A stretch of DNA of 64,000 bases from Galaxea fascicularis (Eukaryota > Cnidaria > Anthozoa > Scleractinia > Euphylliidae), in assembly GCA_948470475.1 (NCBI GenBank), contig OX419345.1:7378090-7442089 (forward strand), given 5' to 3'. The notes beneath the pieces are model-generated. The model ran no database searches. It was not told the DNA's origin and saw nothing but the letters and a program-made list of their open reading frames with translations. The position numbers and the translations under genes are program-made. Of the stretch, positions 22,725 through 33,124 are shown piece after piece (position 1 is the first letter of the stretch; the number at the start of each line of letters is the position of its first letter).

Positions 22725-23150
22725 ACAAATTACAAACAGAAACATAAATTTATGCCTGATAGATGCTTCCGGATGCTGTTCGTGGCTCCTAGTTGGATTT
22801 AATTTATAGGTTGCTTTATTTTGATAAAATTTATTTCTATGTTAGGAATCTCCATCAATCAAAATATCAGAATCTGATTAAACCATTGCAACCAATTAGT
22901 AGAAGTCGGTTATGATATTATTGAGACCAGCAATGATAAAATAATACCGTTGAATGTAATGACAGATGACAACCAAAAACTTGTTATATTTAATGATTTT
23001 CTCAATACTGGTTGTGATAGAGAAATAAAAATTGTAGCTGTATATATCTATGTCAAAGTTGGTTCAATACTGACAAAACAATACGAATAAATTCAAGTCA
23101 TTGTTGTATTTTCGAATTTCCAAGTACTAATGAACAATCTTTACAGTGCA
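22725..23150 (+). pseudogene. Remnant of a FtsK/HerA-type packaging ATPase (Polinton-like)
   Basis: Fragments in alternating plus-strand frames read FMPDRCFRMLFVAPS (region of the Walker A loop, whose GKT core is lost), VGYDIIETSNDKIIPLNVM, then DDNQKLVIFNDFLNTG (Walker B, hydrophobic strand plus D) and CSCIYLCQSWFNTDKTIR, SSHCCIFEFPSTNEQS. The order fits the genome-packaging ATPases of Polinton/Maverick-type elements. At least three frame changes and the damaged Walker A make it non-functional. Its neighbour on the minus strand (20974-22075) probably belongs to the same ancestral element. Confidence 0.5.
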
Positions 23151-23293
23151 ACTACTGCGACCAAGGCCACCCAAGAATTCGCTTTACAAATTGGCCAATT
23201 CGCCTTTATCGCACACCAGCCATCTTGGATTGACGTCATGCACTTTTGTCACCAATGCGAGGCCACGCGTGTAAAAGGTCAACATTTGCAATC

Positions 23294-24799
23294 ATGCCGA
23301 ACAGAGATCACTGTTGTGTGCCGCAATGTCAAAATAATTGCGCTAGAAATATTCCAAATCTCACCTTTCACCAATTTCCGAGAGATAAATCCCTTCGAAA
23401 GCAGTGGGTTATCAAAATACGGCGAGCCGTGGGCAAACGTTTCAAGGTAAGTTGGTGAGGTTGTACATGTCATTTTTGCGCACATGTATTTACAACATTA
23501 TCTGGTCCATCTCCAGATAACCCACAGCACAAGAGTATGTTCTGTACACTTTAAGGAAGCGGACTTTAAGACAACTTTAACAGGGAAGCGTATTTTGTAG
23601 AAGCAAGCAGTCCCGAATATGTTTTGCTGGTCAAGATCACCCAGTAAAAGAAAATGTCCATAAACGCGAGAACCACCGCGTGCATGGATCCGATTATTTG
23701 ATGTAAGCGTGTCATCGCCCCATACTGTCACTTCCACAGGTAAATATTGTTGTCGGTATTGTTTTAAACATTTACTGGTTAAAATCATATAATAATCTGA
23801 GGTATTTATATGTTTTCAATTTTAATTCATAGCATCAACTTCCGGCCAAGCTTCTGATGAGGAAAGTCCAGTGGAAGTCCAACCGGAACTGTCATCCTGT
23901 TCCTCTCCTGTTGTTGTAAACTCCCCCGAGGCCATATACACACCTACCTTGAATTGCCACGATTACATTTTTGCTTGTGAGCCTTCCAGGACCACACAGG
24001 AGCTGCTTGAAGCAGCTCATCAGAGAATTGAGGATTTGGAGACAGCCCTGGAAAAGCAAACAATATACGTACAACGAAAAATGAAACCCAACAGCAGCAT
24101 TAGGTTTTACACAGGTTTTCCTTCTTTTGATGTTCTTGTTGCAACATTTAGAGCTCTTGGTCCCAACTGCAGCACCTTAGAAATAAAGGGATTGGGGATG
24201 TTGAAGGCCTTAGGCAAACTATGCAAGCCTATAGGCAAACTATCCAAACTTTTATTTGACCAGTTCTATTTAGTTCTTCAAAAGCTGTGGGTTGGTTCTT
24301 TAAACCAAGTATTAGCTGATAATTTTAACATTTCCCAAACATCTGTAAGCAGGGTTTTTATCTCCTCCATAATTTTTCTTTATTTCACGCTTGGGAGTAT
24401 CTGTATCTGGCCATCTCGGGCAAAAATCCATGCACATGCACATGCCCACTTGTTTCTAGTCTCTGTCCCCAGACTGCAGGGGTATTATTGATGCATCCGA
24501 GTTAAAGATTCAGGCACCATCAAGTTTAGTCTTAAATAGTGAAATGTACTTGTCGTACAAAAGCCACACCACCTACAAAGGTAATGTTGTTATTCATCAG
24601 TTCTTTATTCGAGGGGTCAATATCAGATAAAGAGCTGGTCAAGAAATCTGGTGCTTTGCCATTGCTCCAGCCTGGGGATCAGATTATGGCTGATAAGGGC
24701 TTTGTGATACAGGAATAAATCAAACCTCCTGGTTGCAGCGTAGTGATGCCATCATTTTTAAGCAGCAAACAACAGTTTTGCAAAGGTGAACTCCAAGAG
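23294..24799 (+). pseudogene. THAP-DDE transposase, 5' part, broken by a BEL insertion
   Basis: Exon 23294-23446 encodes a THAP zinc finger start (CCVPQCQNNC, FHQFPRDKSLRKQW). The next exon from 23517 completes it (STRVCSVHFKEADF), but stops at about 23610 and 23667 break the frame. The segment 23835-24480 (RFYTGFPSFDVLVATFRALG, FDQFYLVLQKLWVGSLNQVL, FNISQTSVSRVF) and the following IIDASELKIQAPSSLVLNSE and GDQIMADKGFVIQE match the DDE_Tnp_4 superfamily transposases (PIF/Harbinger-related, ISL2EU-like) that carry THAP domains. The first two catalytic Asp (IIDASE, MADKG) are visible; the third acid lies beyond the BEL element at 29730. Frameshifts near 24479 and about 24600 and a TAA near 24717 show old decay. 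Confidence 0.7.
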
Positions 24800-25051
24800 T
24801 GTGAAATAGTTTGAACAGTGACTGTGAACGTTTATTTCGTTTGTATTAGTTTAAGCTGCTATTTGTTGATTTCGAGTCATTTGCGGTCAGCGGTCATTCA
24901 TTGTTTACGTCACTACTCGGGACAGTATTAAACATGTTTTGTCGTTCCCGCTAAAAGCTCGCTCTCAACATGACCGCCGTGTTTTGTAACGCTGTCAAGC
25001 CAAAGTAAACATAGTTGAGTTCCTACCACTGTTGTATTTCCTGCTTCCCCA
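24800..25051 (+). repeat. 5' LTR of the BEL element
   Basis: Starts TGTGAAATAG and ends TGCTTCCCCA (TG...CA). A nearly identical copy stands at 29443-29694. A probable primer-binding site TGGTGCCGGGACCAGG starts 6 bp after it at 25058. Confidence 0.85.
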
Positions 25052-25079
25052 CACTTTTGGTGCCGGGACCAGGATGGAA

Positions 25080-25612
25080 GCAGTCAGAACAGTTCTAGTG
25101 ATTATGAACTCAGTAACAACTCAACGACTGCTGCTACTGCTGCATTTCTCACGACGTCGAAGCCACACATACCTGTTCTCCCTCCTCCCACTGATCAGCG
25201 CCCCACCAGGCGAACATGTCTTTTTTGTAAGGGCGGACATAGTCCAAATGATTGCAAAGTTGTGACAGATAAAGGAAAGGGATACTCCATTGTACGTGAT
25301 GCAAGGGCATCCTTTAACTGTCTTAATCGTCATTCAGTGTCTAAATGCAAGCCAAGGAACAGATGCAAGGTATGCCACCGAAAGCATCATACCAGTCTTT
25401 GTCAAAATGTTGAACCACCTCCTCCAGTGTCATCCACTGAACCAGCAACTACAAACAAGATTTTAGGTGCACCCACCACAGACAAGACTGTAACACCTTC
25501 AGTCTCATCCTACCACATTGGTGATACTGACAGACACACCTGTTCTGCTGAAAACAGCTGTTGCTTCTGTTGGAAGTCACAACAACCACGTCAGTGCGCA
25601 CATTCTATTTGA
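25080..25612 (+). pseudogene. BEL gag C-terminal remnant with Cys/His knuckles
   Basis: Frames across this stretch encode CLFCKGGHSPNDC, CLNRHSVSKC and CKVCHRKHHTSLC, zinc-knuckle-like Cys/His clusters typical at the gag-protease junction of BEL/Pao elements. They begin within 200 bp of the LTR, so most of gag (matrix and capsid parts) is deleted. The frame changes once near 25260. The protein would have bound the element RNA. Confidence 0.65.
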
Positions 25613-25980
25613 CGAAGGCTCTCAACGCTCCCTCATTACATCACACGTAGCGACCAAGCTTGATCTGAAACCTGAAGCACAAGAGACAATATCTCTGTCA
25701 ACCTTTGGTGGGAACACATCATCTGTTAAATGCATTGACACTGCTACCATATCTTGAAATCGCTCAAGAGGAGACCATTCCCATTCGCGTGATCATCATA
25801 CCAACAATAGCTGCACCGCTCACTACTTACACTGGTACCAATGTAAGGGACTTGCCACATCTGAAGGGACTGTCATTAGCACAAATTAACATTGATGATT
25901 CACCTTTCACACTTGATCATTATTGGGACATTGTGAAAAACGAAGTTATTAAGGGTCCAGGTCCCACAGCAGCCAAATGA
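25518..25980 (+). pseudogene. BEL aspartic protease region
   Basis: The frame from 25518 contains ILFDEGSQRSLITSHVA, the form of the active-site D-x-G-S loop usual in BEL/Pao proteases (A17-like), followed by SLSTFGGNTSSV. It changes frame near 25757 and continues as ITLEIAQEETIPI-like sequence to LPHLKGLSLAQINIDD and a stop at 25978. The protease would have matured the polyprotein. Confidence 0.65.
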
Positions 25981-26283
25981 AAGATAGGGTACCTCCTCTC
26001 GGGGCCCCTCTCCAACAGTAACCATTCAGAGAACCTCAACACTTCTATTTTAAATGTTGTGACTGAGCATCATCAAGAACAATTTGATTTGGAACGTTTC
26101 TGGCGGATTGAATCAGTTGGTGTTTAGCCAAACCCCTTGGAAGAAGTACCCGACTTTCTGAAGTATTATCAAGACTCATCTATCATGTTGGAGGATGGCC
26201 GGTACAGTGCAAAGTTACCATGGCGAAAAGAACATCCCCCTCTACCATGAAATGCAGAAATCACTAAGCAGAGAACCCACTCC

Positions 26284-27396
26284 TTGATCAGAAAACTGAC
26301 TGTAAATCTTGAGAAACTGCGCATGTACAATGACATCATCCAAGAACAACAGTCTCGAGGCTTTATTGAAATGGTGAACAATCCAGATATGACCAACGGA
26401 GTGTGTCATTACATACCTCATCATGCGGTTCTCAAGGCCCCTACCACAACTCCCCTACGCATTGTGTACGACTACAGTTTCAAACAAGGTGAACAACCCA
26501 GCTTGGATGATTGCTCACAGCCAGGCCCTCCGCTTCTCAATTACCTTACTGGCATACTTCTACTCTTCCGTCTCCACAAGTATGCCATAACAACAGACAT
26601 CGAAAAGGCATTTTTACATGTAAACCTAGACCAAGCTGATCGAGATGCCACGCGATTCTACTGGCTATCTAATACAGATGACCCGGAGAGTGAATTCATT
26701 GTGTACAGATTCAAGTCCGTCAGCTTTGGCGCCACCAGTTCCCCCTTCATTTTAAATGCCACCCTCAACAAACACCTCACGCAGTCTACAGACCAAGTCA
26801 GCATGGATATGCTAAGGAATCTGTACATGGACGACCTCGCCTCAGGAACAAGCGATGATGGTGCAGCAGTCAACTATTACCAAGAGGCCAGGAACAAGAT
26901 GTCACCAGTGGGCTTTAATCTCAGGTCATGGAGTTCAAACAGTCCTGGTGTTCAACATCTTGTAGCCAAGGATCAAGTCCTGGACACCAGCCCAACTAAG
27001 AAGGTGCTTGGCATGCTTTGGAACATAACTTCAGACACGCTATGATTCTCGTGTAAACAAGCAACCTCTACCCCTCCGTTGCCAACAAAGAGAGAGGTCT
27101 TGCAAAAAACAGCAAAGGTCTTTGATCCACTCGGCTTGCTTCAACCAGTCACCATTGCTGCTAAGATTCTAATACAAGAACTGTGGAAGGAAGGGATTGA
27201 CTCCCTTCCACCTTCTCTTGATCAAAAATGGCGTGCTGTAACAAAAGAGATAGGAGATGCAACCAAACTTGAGTTCCCACGTCGCTACTTCACTTCTGAT
27301 GTCTCTGTCGATAGCAGTGATACAGAACTACATGTTTTCGCTGATGTGCGCCAAAAGGCCTATCGTGCCGCCGCTTACTTAGTACATGAAAATTAG
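26284..27396 (+). pseudogene. BEL reverse transcriptase and start of RNase H
   Basis: The frame 26284-27045 holds HYIPHHAVLKAPTTTPLRIV, GPPLLNYLTGILLLFRLHKY, ITTDIEKAFLHVNLDQADRD, VSFGATSSPFILNATLNKHL and YMDDLASGTS, the BEL/Pao reverse transcriptase with an intact YMDD. After a stop at 27043, the frame from 27079 continues with KVFDPLGLLQPVTIAAKILI and the first RNase H strand (TELHVFADVRQKAYRAAAY, where the usual DAS has become ADV). A stop follows at 27394. Confidence 0.8.
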
Positions 27397-27519
27397 TCCT
27401 CGCTAGCCATGGCGAAGTCGCGTGTTGCTCCAACAAAGAAGAAACTCGCCCTTCCCGAGTTGGAACTGATGACAGCTCTAACAGCTTCATATCTTTAAGA
27501 ACAACTGCAAGTTACAAGA

Positions 27520-27966
27520 GTGACATTGTGGTCTGACAGCCAAATCATACTTCATTGGATCAAAAGCACCAAGCTGCTGAAGCCATTCATCAACATTCGC
27601 ATCCATGAAGTAAAGAAGCTGACATCTATTCCCAACTGGAAGTACTACCCTACAACTGCAAACTCCTCCGATATTCTCACAAGAGGGATAACTGCACTGC
27701 GGAAACATGGTCCCACATGGTTGCCAAACTGATCCCAGTGGCCCTCGTGGCCTACAACAGATGTTCTCCACTTGTCAGCCACTGAAACCTCCACTGATGG
27801 GTCTTCTGCAAGCAGCACAGTTCCAGTTCAACAGCAAGGCCTTCATCGCCTGATCAATCCACAATTTGCCAAGGCTTCTCCGTGTTACAGCCTATGTTTT
27901 CAGATCTGTACAGCTTCTCCAGAAGAAAGTCAGCCAACGAGGTCCAATTACAGCTATGGAATATAA
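27520..27966 (+). pseudogene. BEL RNase H C-terminal part and linker
   Basis: Fragment TLWSDSQIILHWIKS (the D of the RNase H core, SDSQ) and WKYYPTTANSSDILTRGIT, followed by a stop at 27730 and a further broken frame to 27966. This order is standard between reverse transcriptase and integrase in BEL/Pao elements. Confidence 0.6.
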
Positions 27967-27985
27967 TCATACCATGACAGAATAG

Positions 27986-28742
27986 GTGAACAATAGTCAG
28001 TCTGTTGCCTTTCATGCTGAAGTTGACAACCTCCACTCAAAGTCACGACACCGTACAACTTTGGTACGTCAACTTCGCCTTTTCCTTGATGACGGTGTTC
28101 TTCTACGCTGTGGCGGGAGGATACACAACGCACATTTAAAAGAAAACACCAAACTCCCTCTAGTGCTACCAAGCAAAGACCATTTCACAGATCTAGTAAT
28201 TCACTCTACCCATGTTAAGCAGCTTCAACTCAACACTCACTGTCTTGTGTTAAAGTTACTGGGTTCCTTCTGGCAGACAACATGTCAAAACCTTACTTGA
28301 CAAATGCATAACCTGCAGAAAGGTTTCAGGAACAGCCTACAACGCACCAGACCCACCACCCCTTCCCAAGTCAAGAATTCAACAAACGTAACCCTTTGAA
28401 GTCACAGGAGTGGACTACACTGGAGCTCTGTATGTTCGAAACGCTAGGATTGAAACAAAGGTCTACATATGTTTGTTTACTTGCGCAACAGCCAGGGCTA
28501 TTCATCTTGAAGTTGTTCAAGACTTGTCTGTTGAAGCCTTCTTACTCGCCTTTCGCAGATTTGCAAGTCACAAATCCCTTCCAAGGAAACTGATATCTGA
28601 CAATGCCTCAACATTTGTGTCAGCAAACAATGAACTAAAGGAACTGTTTCAATCTCATGTGCTCAAGGAAACACTCGCTAGGGAAGGCATTGAATGGCTA
28701 TTCATCTCAAAGAAAGCGCCTTGGTACGGCGGCTTTTGGTAA
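27986..28742 (+). pseudogene. BEL integrase, catalytic Glu replaced by stop
   Basis: The N-terminal zinc-binding region (RCGGRIHNAHLKENTKLPLV, HFTDLVIHSTHV) runs to a stop near 28298. The catalytic core is in the frame from 28410: DYTGALYVRN (first Asp), FTCATARAIHLEVV, KLISDNASTFVSA (second Asp) and APWYGGFW followed directly by TAA at 28740-28742. In related integrases the next residue is the catalytic Glu (WE.L), so a single G-to-T change would explain the stop. The core continues in another frame (LTPAHLLYGRRI near 28900). Confidence 0.7.
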
Positions 28743-29119
28743 CGCCTTATCGGTCTTACCAAGTCCACCATTAAGAAGGTACTCGGCAGAGCTGCAGTCA
28801 ACCTGTGCACTCTTCAAACAATTGTTGTTGAAGTGGAGGCCATACTTAATGATCGCCCTCTGACCTATGTTTCTTCAGACATTAAAGATGAAGAGGCATT
28901 AACCCCTGCGCACCTACTTTATGGACGACGAATTACATCACTTCATCCACTAGTAGACAGTGACAAAGTAAGTGATACCACCTACCAAACAAACATAGTT
29001 TCCTGAAGAAGGCAAAACGCGTCACCTTACTGATTCAACACTTTTGGCAGCGTTGGCGTCATGAGTACCTCACCTCCCTCCTAGAGTTCCACAAAGGTTC
29101 AGGAATCAACACGGAATCC

Positions 29120-29386
29120 GTGAAGGTTGGCGATGTAGTTCTAATCCACGATGAAAACCCGAGAGTAAACTGGAAACTAGCACTTGTCACATCCATCAAC
29201 AGAGGTCGCGATGGACTTGTACGTTCCGTCAATTTACGTAATGCCAATGGAACAACAAACCGCCCCATAACAAGACTGCACCCTCTAGAAGTTCAAGCTG
29301 AGGAAGTACAGTATCCCACAGAAGACGAAACAACTACAGTAGAAACTCCAACCCCTGTGAGAAGACCACAAAGAGATGCAGCATGA
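29120..29386 (+). pseudogene. BEL C-terminal DUF5641-type domain
   Basis: VKVGDVVLIHDENPRVNWKLALV, in two overlapping windows, and RDGLVRSVNLRNANGTT are the strand-rich C-terminal domain that follows the integrase core in BEL/Pao polyproteins, probably DNA-binding. It ends in TGA at 29384, 57 bp before the 3' LTR. Confidence 0.65.
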
Positions 29387-29442
29387 CGGGCTATTAGAAG
29401 AACTGCAGGCTGGGCTAAGGACATTTGCGCGCAACCGGAGGA

Positions 29443-29694
29443 TGTGAAAAAGTTTGAAGAGTGACTTTGAACGTTTATTTCGTTTGAATTCGTTTAAGCT
29501 GCTATTTATTGATTTCGAGTCATTTGCGGTCAGCGGTCATTCATTGTTTACGTCACTACTCGGGACAGTATTAAACATGTTTTGTCATTCCCGCTAAAAG
29601 CTCGCTCTCAACATGACCGCCATGTTTTGTAACGCTGTCAAGCCAAGGTAAACATAGTTGAGTTCCTACGACTGCTGTATTTCCTGCTTCCCCA
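29443..29694 (+). repeat. 3' LTR of the BEL element
   Basis: TGTGAAAAAG ... TGCTTCCCCA, about 95.6 percent identical by eye to 24800-25051. A short purine stretch GGAGGA precedes it. Confidence 0.85.
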
Positions 29695-29701
29695 AAAGGA
29701 G

Positions 29702-29892
29702 AGCAAAAAAATTCACAACCTTCGAGTGCATGTTGAAAGGGCCATTAGGAGACTCACAGAGTTTCATTTCTTTGATAGGGTCATCCCACTAACTATGGCA
29801 GGCAGTATCAACCATATAAGGACAGTGTCATGTCTAATTACAAACTTTCAGGGACATATGAATGAAAAATCCCCCACAAAAGTATATAACTA
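29702..29892 (+). pseudogene. THAP-DDE transposase, 3' part after the BEL insertion
   Basis: The frame starting AGC AAA AAA ATT reads KKIHNLRVHVERAIRRLTEF, the C-terminal helix with the third catalytic acid (HVERAI) of DDE_Tnp_4 transposases. Then come FFDRVIPLTMAGSINHIRTV and a stop near 29890. It is in the same frame as the last intact codons at 24785-24799. Confidence 0.7.
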
Positions 29893-30167
29893 ATTAACTC
29901 TTATAAACAAAATTGAGAATATATTGACTTTCTCTATACTTATTGCTTACTATTATTGGAATACTTTATGGTATTGATAATTAGAAGTACTTGTTATGAA
30001 CAATGGAAATCAAAATGGAAAAACACCCAAGCTACGAAGCTCACAAAGGCCGAATTTTCTAAGGTTTCATTTTCCCTGCATGAAAAATAGTATAATCAGA
30101 CTAATCCAAATCACCTCTAAGTTTTTTATTTTGTTGCAATGAGCAAGGTGATCAGAAGTGACTTAAT

Positions 30168-31155
30168 AGGGACCTTAAGATTTCAGGACGTCGTCCTAAA
30201 ACACAACGTCGCGGTACAGGAGGGACTGGGGAGAGCACGGCGTTTCAGACGCGGGAAATTTGACTTAAGAAGTTGGACGTAAACAAGAAGTAGAACTTCA
30301 TCGCGTTTTCAACATGCCGACTATTAGAAATGCCGGTGACCTGCTTTTCTTGAGCTTTTGTGAGGGCTCAATCGCTGAAGAAGAGTTCCTTTTGCTTTTC
30401 GACGCAAACACATCGAAAAATCCAGAATATCCGTACTGGGATTACGAGAAATTCTGCCTAGAAGATAAAGATGAGGCTGAGAGTAGAACCGAATTCCGTT
30501 TCCACCAAAGCGACATCCCTCTTCTCGTTGATGTCCTTGGATTACTTGAAAACATAGCGTGCAACCAGGGTTCAATCTGCAATAGCATTGAAGTGTTATG
30601 CATGTTACTGAAGCATGAATGAGAAGCGACTTGCCTACCTATGCCGATTTAGCGATTTGATGAGCACTTTTGGCCGACCGGTTCTTGAAATTTCGATGAT
30701 AAACAATCAAGTTGTTGACTTTATATTCGATCAGCATTTGACAAAAATTCGTCTCAAGTTTCTGAAGCGTAAACGCGAACAAAGAGTTGAAAAAAAAAAT
30801 GAATCAAAATGAAATTGCTTACTCAACATCAGCGGCGGGTTCGCACGAGGCCATTCTTTGAAACTTGCCCTCTTAGATTTTTTTCTTCAACCTGTAAAAC
30901 AATAAAAACAGCCAAGGGTGCAAAAATATTTTTTTAATAAGATAGGGAACAGAAATGGACAAGTTCAAGTGCAATTTTATGAACAAATAAGGCAAAGTCT
31001 ACTCACGTTCTAGGAAGAACGGCGAAAAAAAAATATGGTGTCAGAAATTGAACGCGGTTCCAGCCAGGGATGGGCATGCGCAATACTTAGAAGGAGTCAA
31101 TTTCAACTTCCGGCCACGTTCTACATTCAAGACGTCATGAAATCTTAAGGTCCCT
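30168..31155 (+). mobile_element. PIF/Harbinger-like deletion derivative
   Basis: Inverted ends AGGGACCTTAAGATTTCA (from 30168, and as its complement ending 31155) continue to GACGTC. Flanking AAT (30165-30167 and 31156-31158) is a 3-bp target duplication. Inside, only the N-terminal half of a transposase-like ORF remains. Confidence 0.65.
30314..30812 (+). pseudogene. N-terminal half of a Harbinger-type transposase
   Basis: Frame 30314-30622 reads LLFLSFCEGSIAEEEFLLLF, NPEYPYWDYEKFCLED and ESRTEFRFHQSDIPLLVDVL. A frameshift near 30615-30622 moves to RLAYLCRFSDLMSTFGRPVL and VVDFIFDQHL. This is the order at the start of DDE_Tnp_4 proteins of the Harbinger group. The catalytic DDE half is absent, so the copy is a deletion product and non-autonomous. 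Confidence 0.65.
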
Positions 31156-31328
31156 AATGTCATTGAACACAAGCATTAAGATGAATGTCAAAGTAGAAGT
31201 GGTTGAGCTTTTCAAGCATCTCTGAGAAAAAGGTAGGATCAAAATAAATTCTTTCACAGTGGAATTCACTGTGGCAAAAAACAAGAAAGTCCTCCCAAGC
31301 ACTGCCTGACAAACCAATACAGTCCATG

Positions 31329-31761
31329 TATATGTTGTGCCGCATAGCACTATAAACACGTACAAGTGGTGGAACAGAGAATTAACTCTGAAGTGTAAAT
31401 TAAAGTGCTAATATAAACCCATGAAAAACCCACTGGGCGTTAGCCCTAATAAAGGGGATCAGGAAACCACACGAGGCACAGAAAAAATTCTTATGACCTC
31501 GGTGAGAATCGAACCCACGACCTCCGGATTAGATCTACCGTTGCTCTGCCGACTACGCTACGAGGTCGGACAGAGAAAGTCGGGACGATTAAGGTGGTGA
31601 GTCGCGGCGAAGAGAAAGTAAGGGTACATATATATGTTGTGCCGCGTAGCACCATAAACACGTACAAGTGGTGGAACAGAGAATTAACTCTGAAGTGTAA
31701 ATTAAAGTGCTAATAGAAACCCATGAAAAACCCACTGGGCGTTAGCCCTAGTAAAGGGTAT
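31329..31761 (-). mobile_element. SINE-like insert with central tRNA-like sequence and 14-bp target duplication
   Basis: CAATACAGYCCATG flanks the insert (31315-31328 and 31762-31775, one mismatch). Inside, a segment of about 130 bp occurs twice in direct orientation (from about 31329 and from about 31631; shared ACACGTACAAGTGGTGGAAC and CCACTGGGCGTTAGCCCTA) on either side of a tRNA-like sequence. No coding capacity. Confidence 0.65.
31495..31567 (-). tRNA. tRNA-like sequence inside the SINE-like insert, not a functional tRNA
   Basis: On the minus strand, acceptor arms GACCTCG and CGAGGTC pair over 7 bp. A-box-like TAGCGTAGTCGG and B-box GGTTCGATTC are present. The anticodon arm pairs poorly and position 33 is not T, so it is probably a tRNA-derived promoter head. 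Confidence 0.5.
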
Positions 31762-31990
31762 CAATACAGCCCATGGTTTGATAATACGCATGAGAGTACT
31801 TGGTAGATTGAGGGAAGCAAGCTGTTCTTCAAAAGGCTTGTACACAGTGCAATAAACTCCTGACACTTTCCGTCTTTTCTTAACCTGAGTAGGTTACTGA
31901 GAAGGGTTCTCAGGCTTCTGGATCACAACATCCATAACTGGCCTTAGACTAACTCCTGCCGTTCTGGAAGGAATATGCCAAGTCTAGAAA

Positions 31991-33124
31991 TAAAACATTG
32001 GAACAAGTATTAAAGAATGACAAGAGGTACTAAATATCTTTTTGGGCTGAAACCAAAGTTGGCCTTCTTCACTTGTCCTTTAATAAACGTACGTCAAACG
32101 TTTTGCAAGTATTTGAAACAATATGTAAGCCTGATGTACACCCCAATGACTCAAGTAAAAAAGGTACCGGTAGTTTGCACTTTTTTATTGAGAAATTTAC
32201 CTGCCTCCGATCATTTGGTAATGAGCCAGTGTATACATGTACATGAAGCCAATAACGTGGTGGCAAAGGCCCTGACCGGCTGCACAGCTGAACACAAATG
32301 ACTCCACTCCGACTTCGTTTTGACGCTTGTATAATGTATTTTTTCGCGTTAAGGAATGCATGTTGCTTCAGTGCTTTGCATGCGGATGTGTTGGTATTTG
32401 TCGCGTGAGTTATTTTGAATGTTTGTAATATTGTCACCCTCCTTACCGCATATAACTCTCGTTTTTGTTGTTTTTCAGTGTGCGTGATTATTTGTTATCA
32501 GGTATATAAGGTGTTCTTTGCAGATTCAAGGTGACTTGACGGCATCTCTCGCTACCGTTCTGTAAATTTTCTAATATTTGTTATCTTTTTTGTTATTATA
32601 TCTAATCTTTAAGAAAGGTTATTACCAAATTGAACATTATTGACATTATTGAACACGTTCCAAAGTTAAGTGGGATATTCTAAAGTTACGATTTCGGAAA
32701 AAAATGACTTTTATCACTAATTTATTTCAAACTTTTAATCGCAATAATGGAAAAATATGACTATTTCCTTTCTTTTTCTGACATTTTAACCTTTTGTAAG
32801 GTAAAATTCAGTAAAAAAAAAGGTGATTTTGTTCGTAAAAACTTAAAAAATATGGATGTCATGAATTGAGTCTCATAGCCCTATTTCTTCTTAAAATACT
32901 TTGTTGTAACGTGTTTGGTAAAAATCCCTTAATAAAGAGTAAAACCTGACAAAATTAAGCTTATAAATACAGGCAAATTTGATCTATATTTTTCAAAATC
33001 TTTCCACAACGACTTTTTCCACTGCGAAAAAGTACAAAAATTAGTCAAATTTTTCCACGTAAAATCTTCTCTCAATTTCCTTAAAACGTCGTCCAGTAAT
33101 TTTTAAAAATCTTTCCAAGTTGAA
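31991..33124. other. Gene-free spacer with an old dispersed repeat
   Basis: Open frames near 32017-32437 have no recognisable content. From about 32640 to 33115 the sequence (AACACGTTCCAAAGTTAAGT, ATATTCTAAAGTT) is a diverged inverse copy of 51400-51700. Confidence 0.45.

Larger units (their letters stand above)
24800..29694 (+). mobile_element. BEL/Pao LTR retrotransposon, degenerate
   Basis: Two 252-bp LTRs enclose gag remnants, protease, reverse transcriptase, RNase H, integrase and a DUF5641-type C-terminus in BEL/Pao order. The LTRs differ at about 11 of 252 positions. The element split a THAP-DDE transposase: the host frame before it ends at ...CTCCAAGAG and resumes at AGC AAA AAA ATT CAC near 29702. 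The flanking AAGAG (24795-24799) and AGGAG (29697-29701) are a plausible 5-bp target duplication with one change. Multiple stops and frameshifts make it defective. Confidence 0.85.
31160..31990 (-). pseudogene. Decayed minus-strand gene split by a SINE-like insert (YqaJ-like?)
   Basis: Downstream of an exon-like segment at 31990-31776 (TWHIPSRTAGVSLRPVMDVV, stop near 31900, then VSGVYCTVYKPFEEQLASLN) the SINE-like insert 31329-31761 intervenes. After it, 31310-31160 encodes DFLVFCHSEFHCERIYFDPT and FFSEMLEKLNHFYFDIHL in a shifted frame. The second part resembles the end of YqaJ-type exonuclease proteins (VERI.FD..F......L..F). The resemblance is from recall and weak. A PIF-like element (30168-31155) cuts off its end. 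Confidence 0.35.

Noticed and set aside
32017..32437. Overlapping open frames of 94 and 122 codons
   Set aside because: On opposite strands of the same DNA without motifs or splice signals; chance frames are likely.
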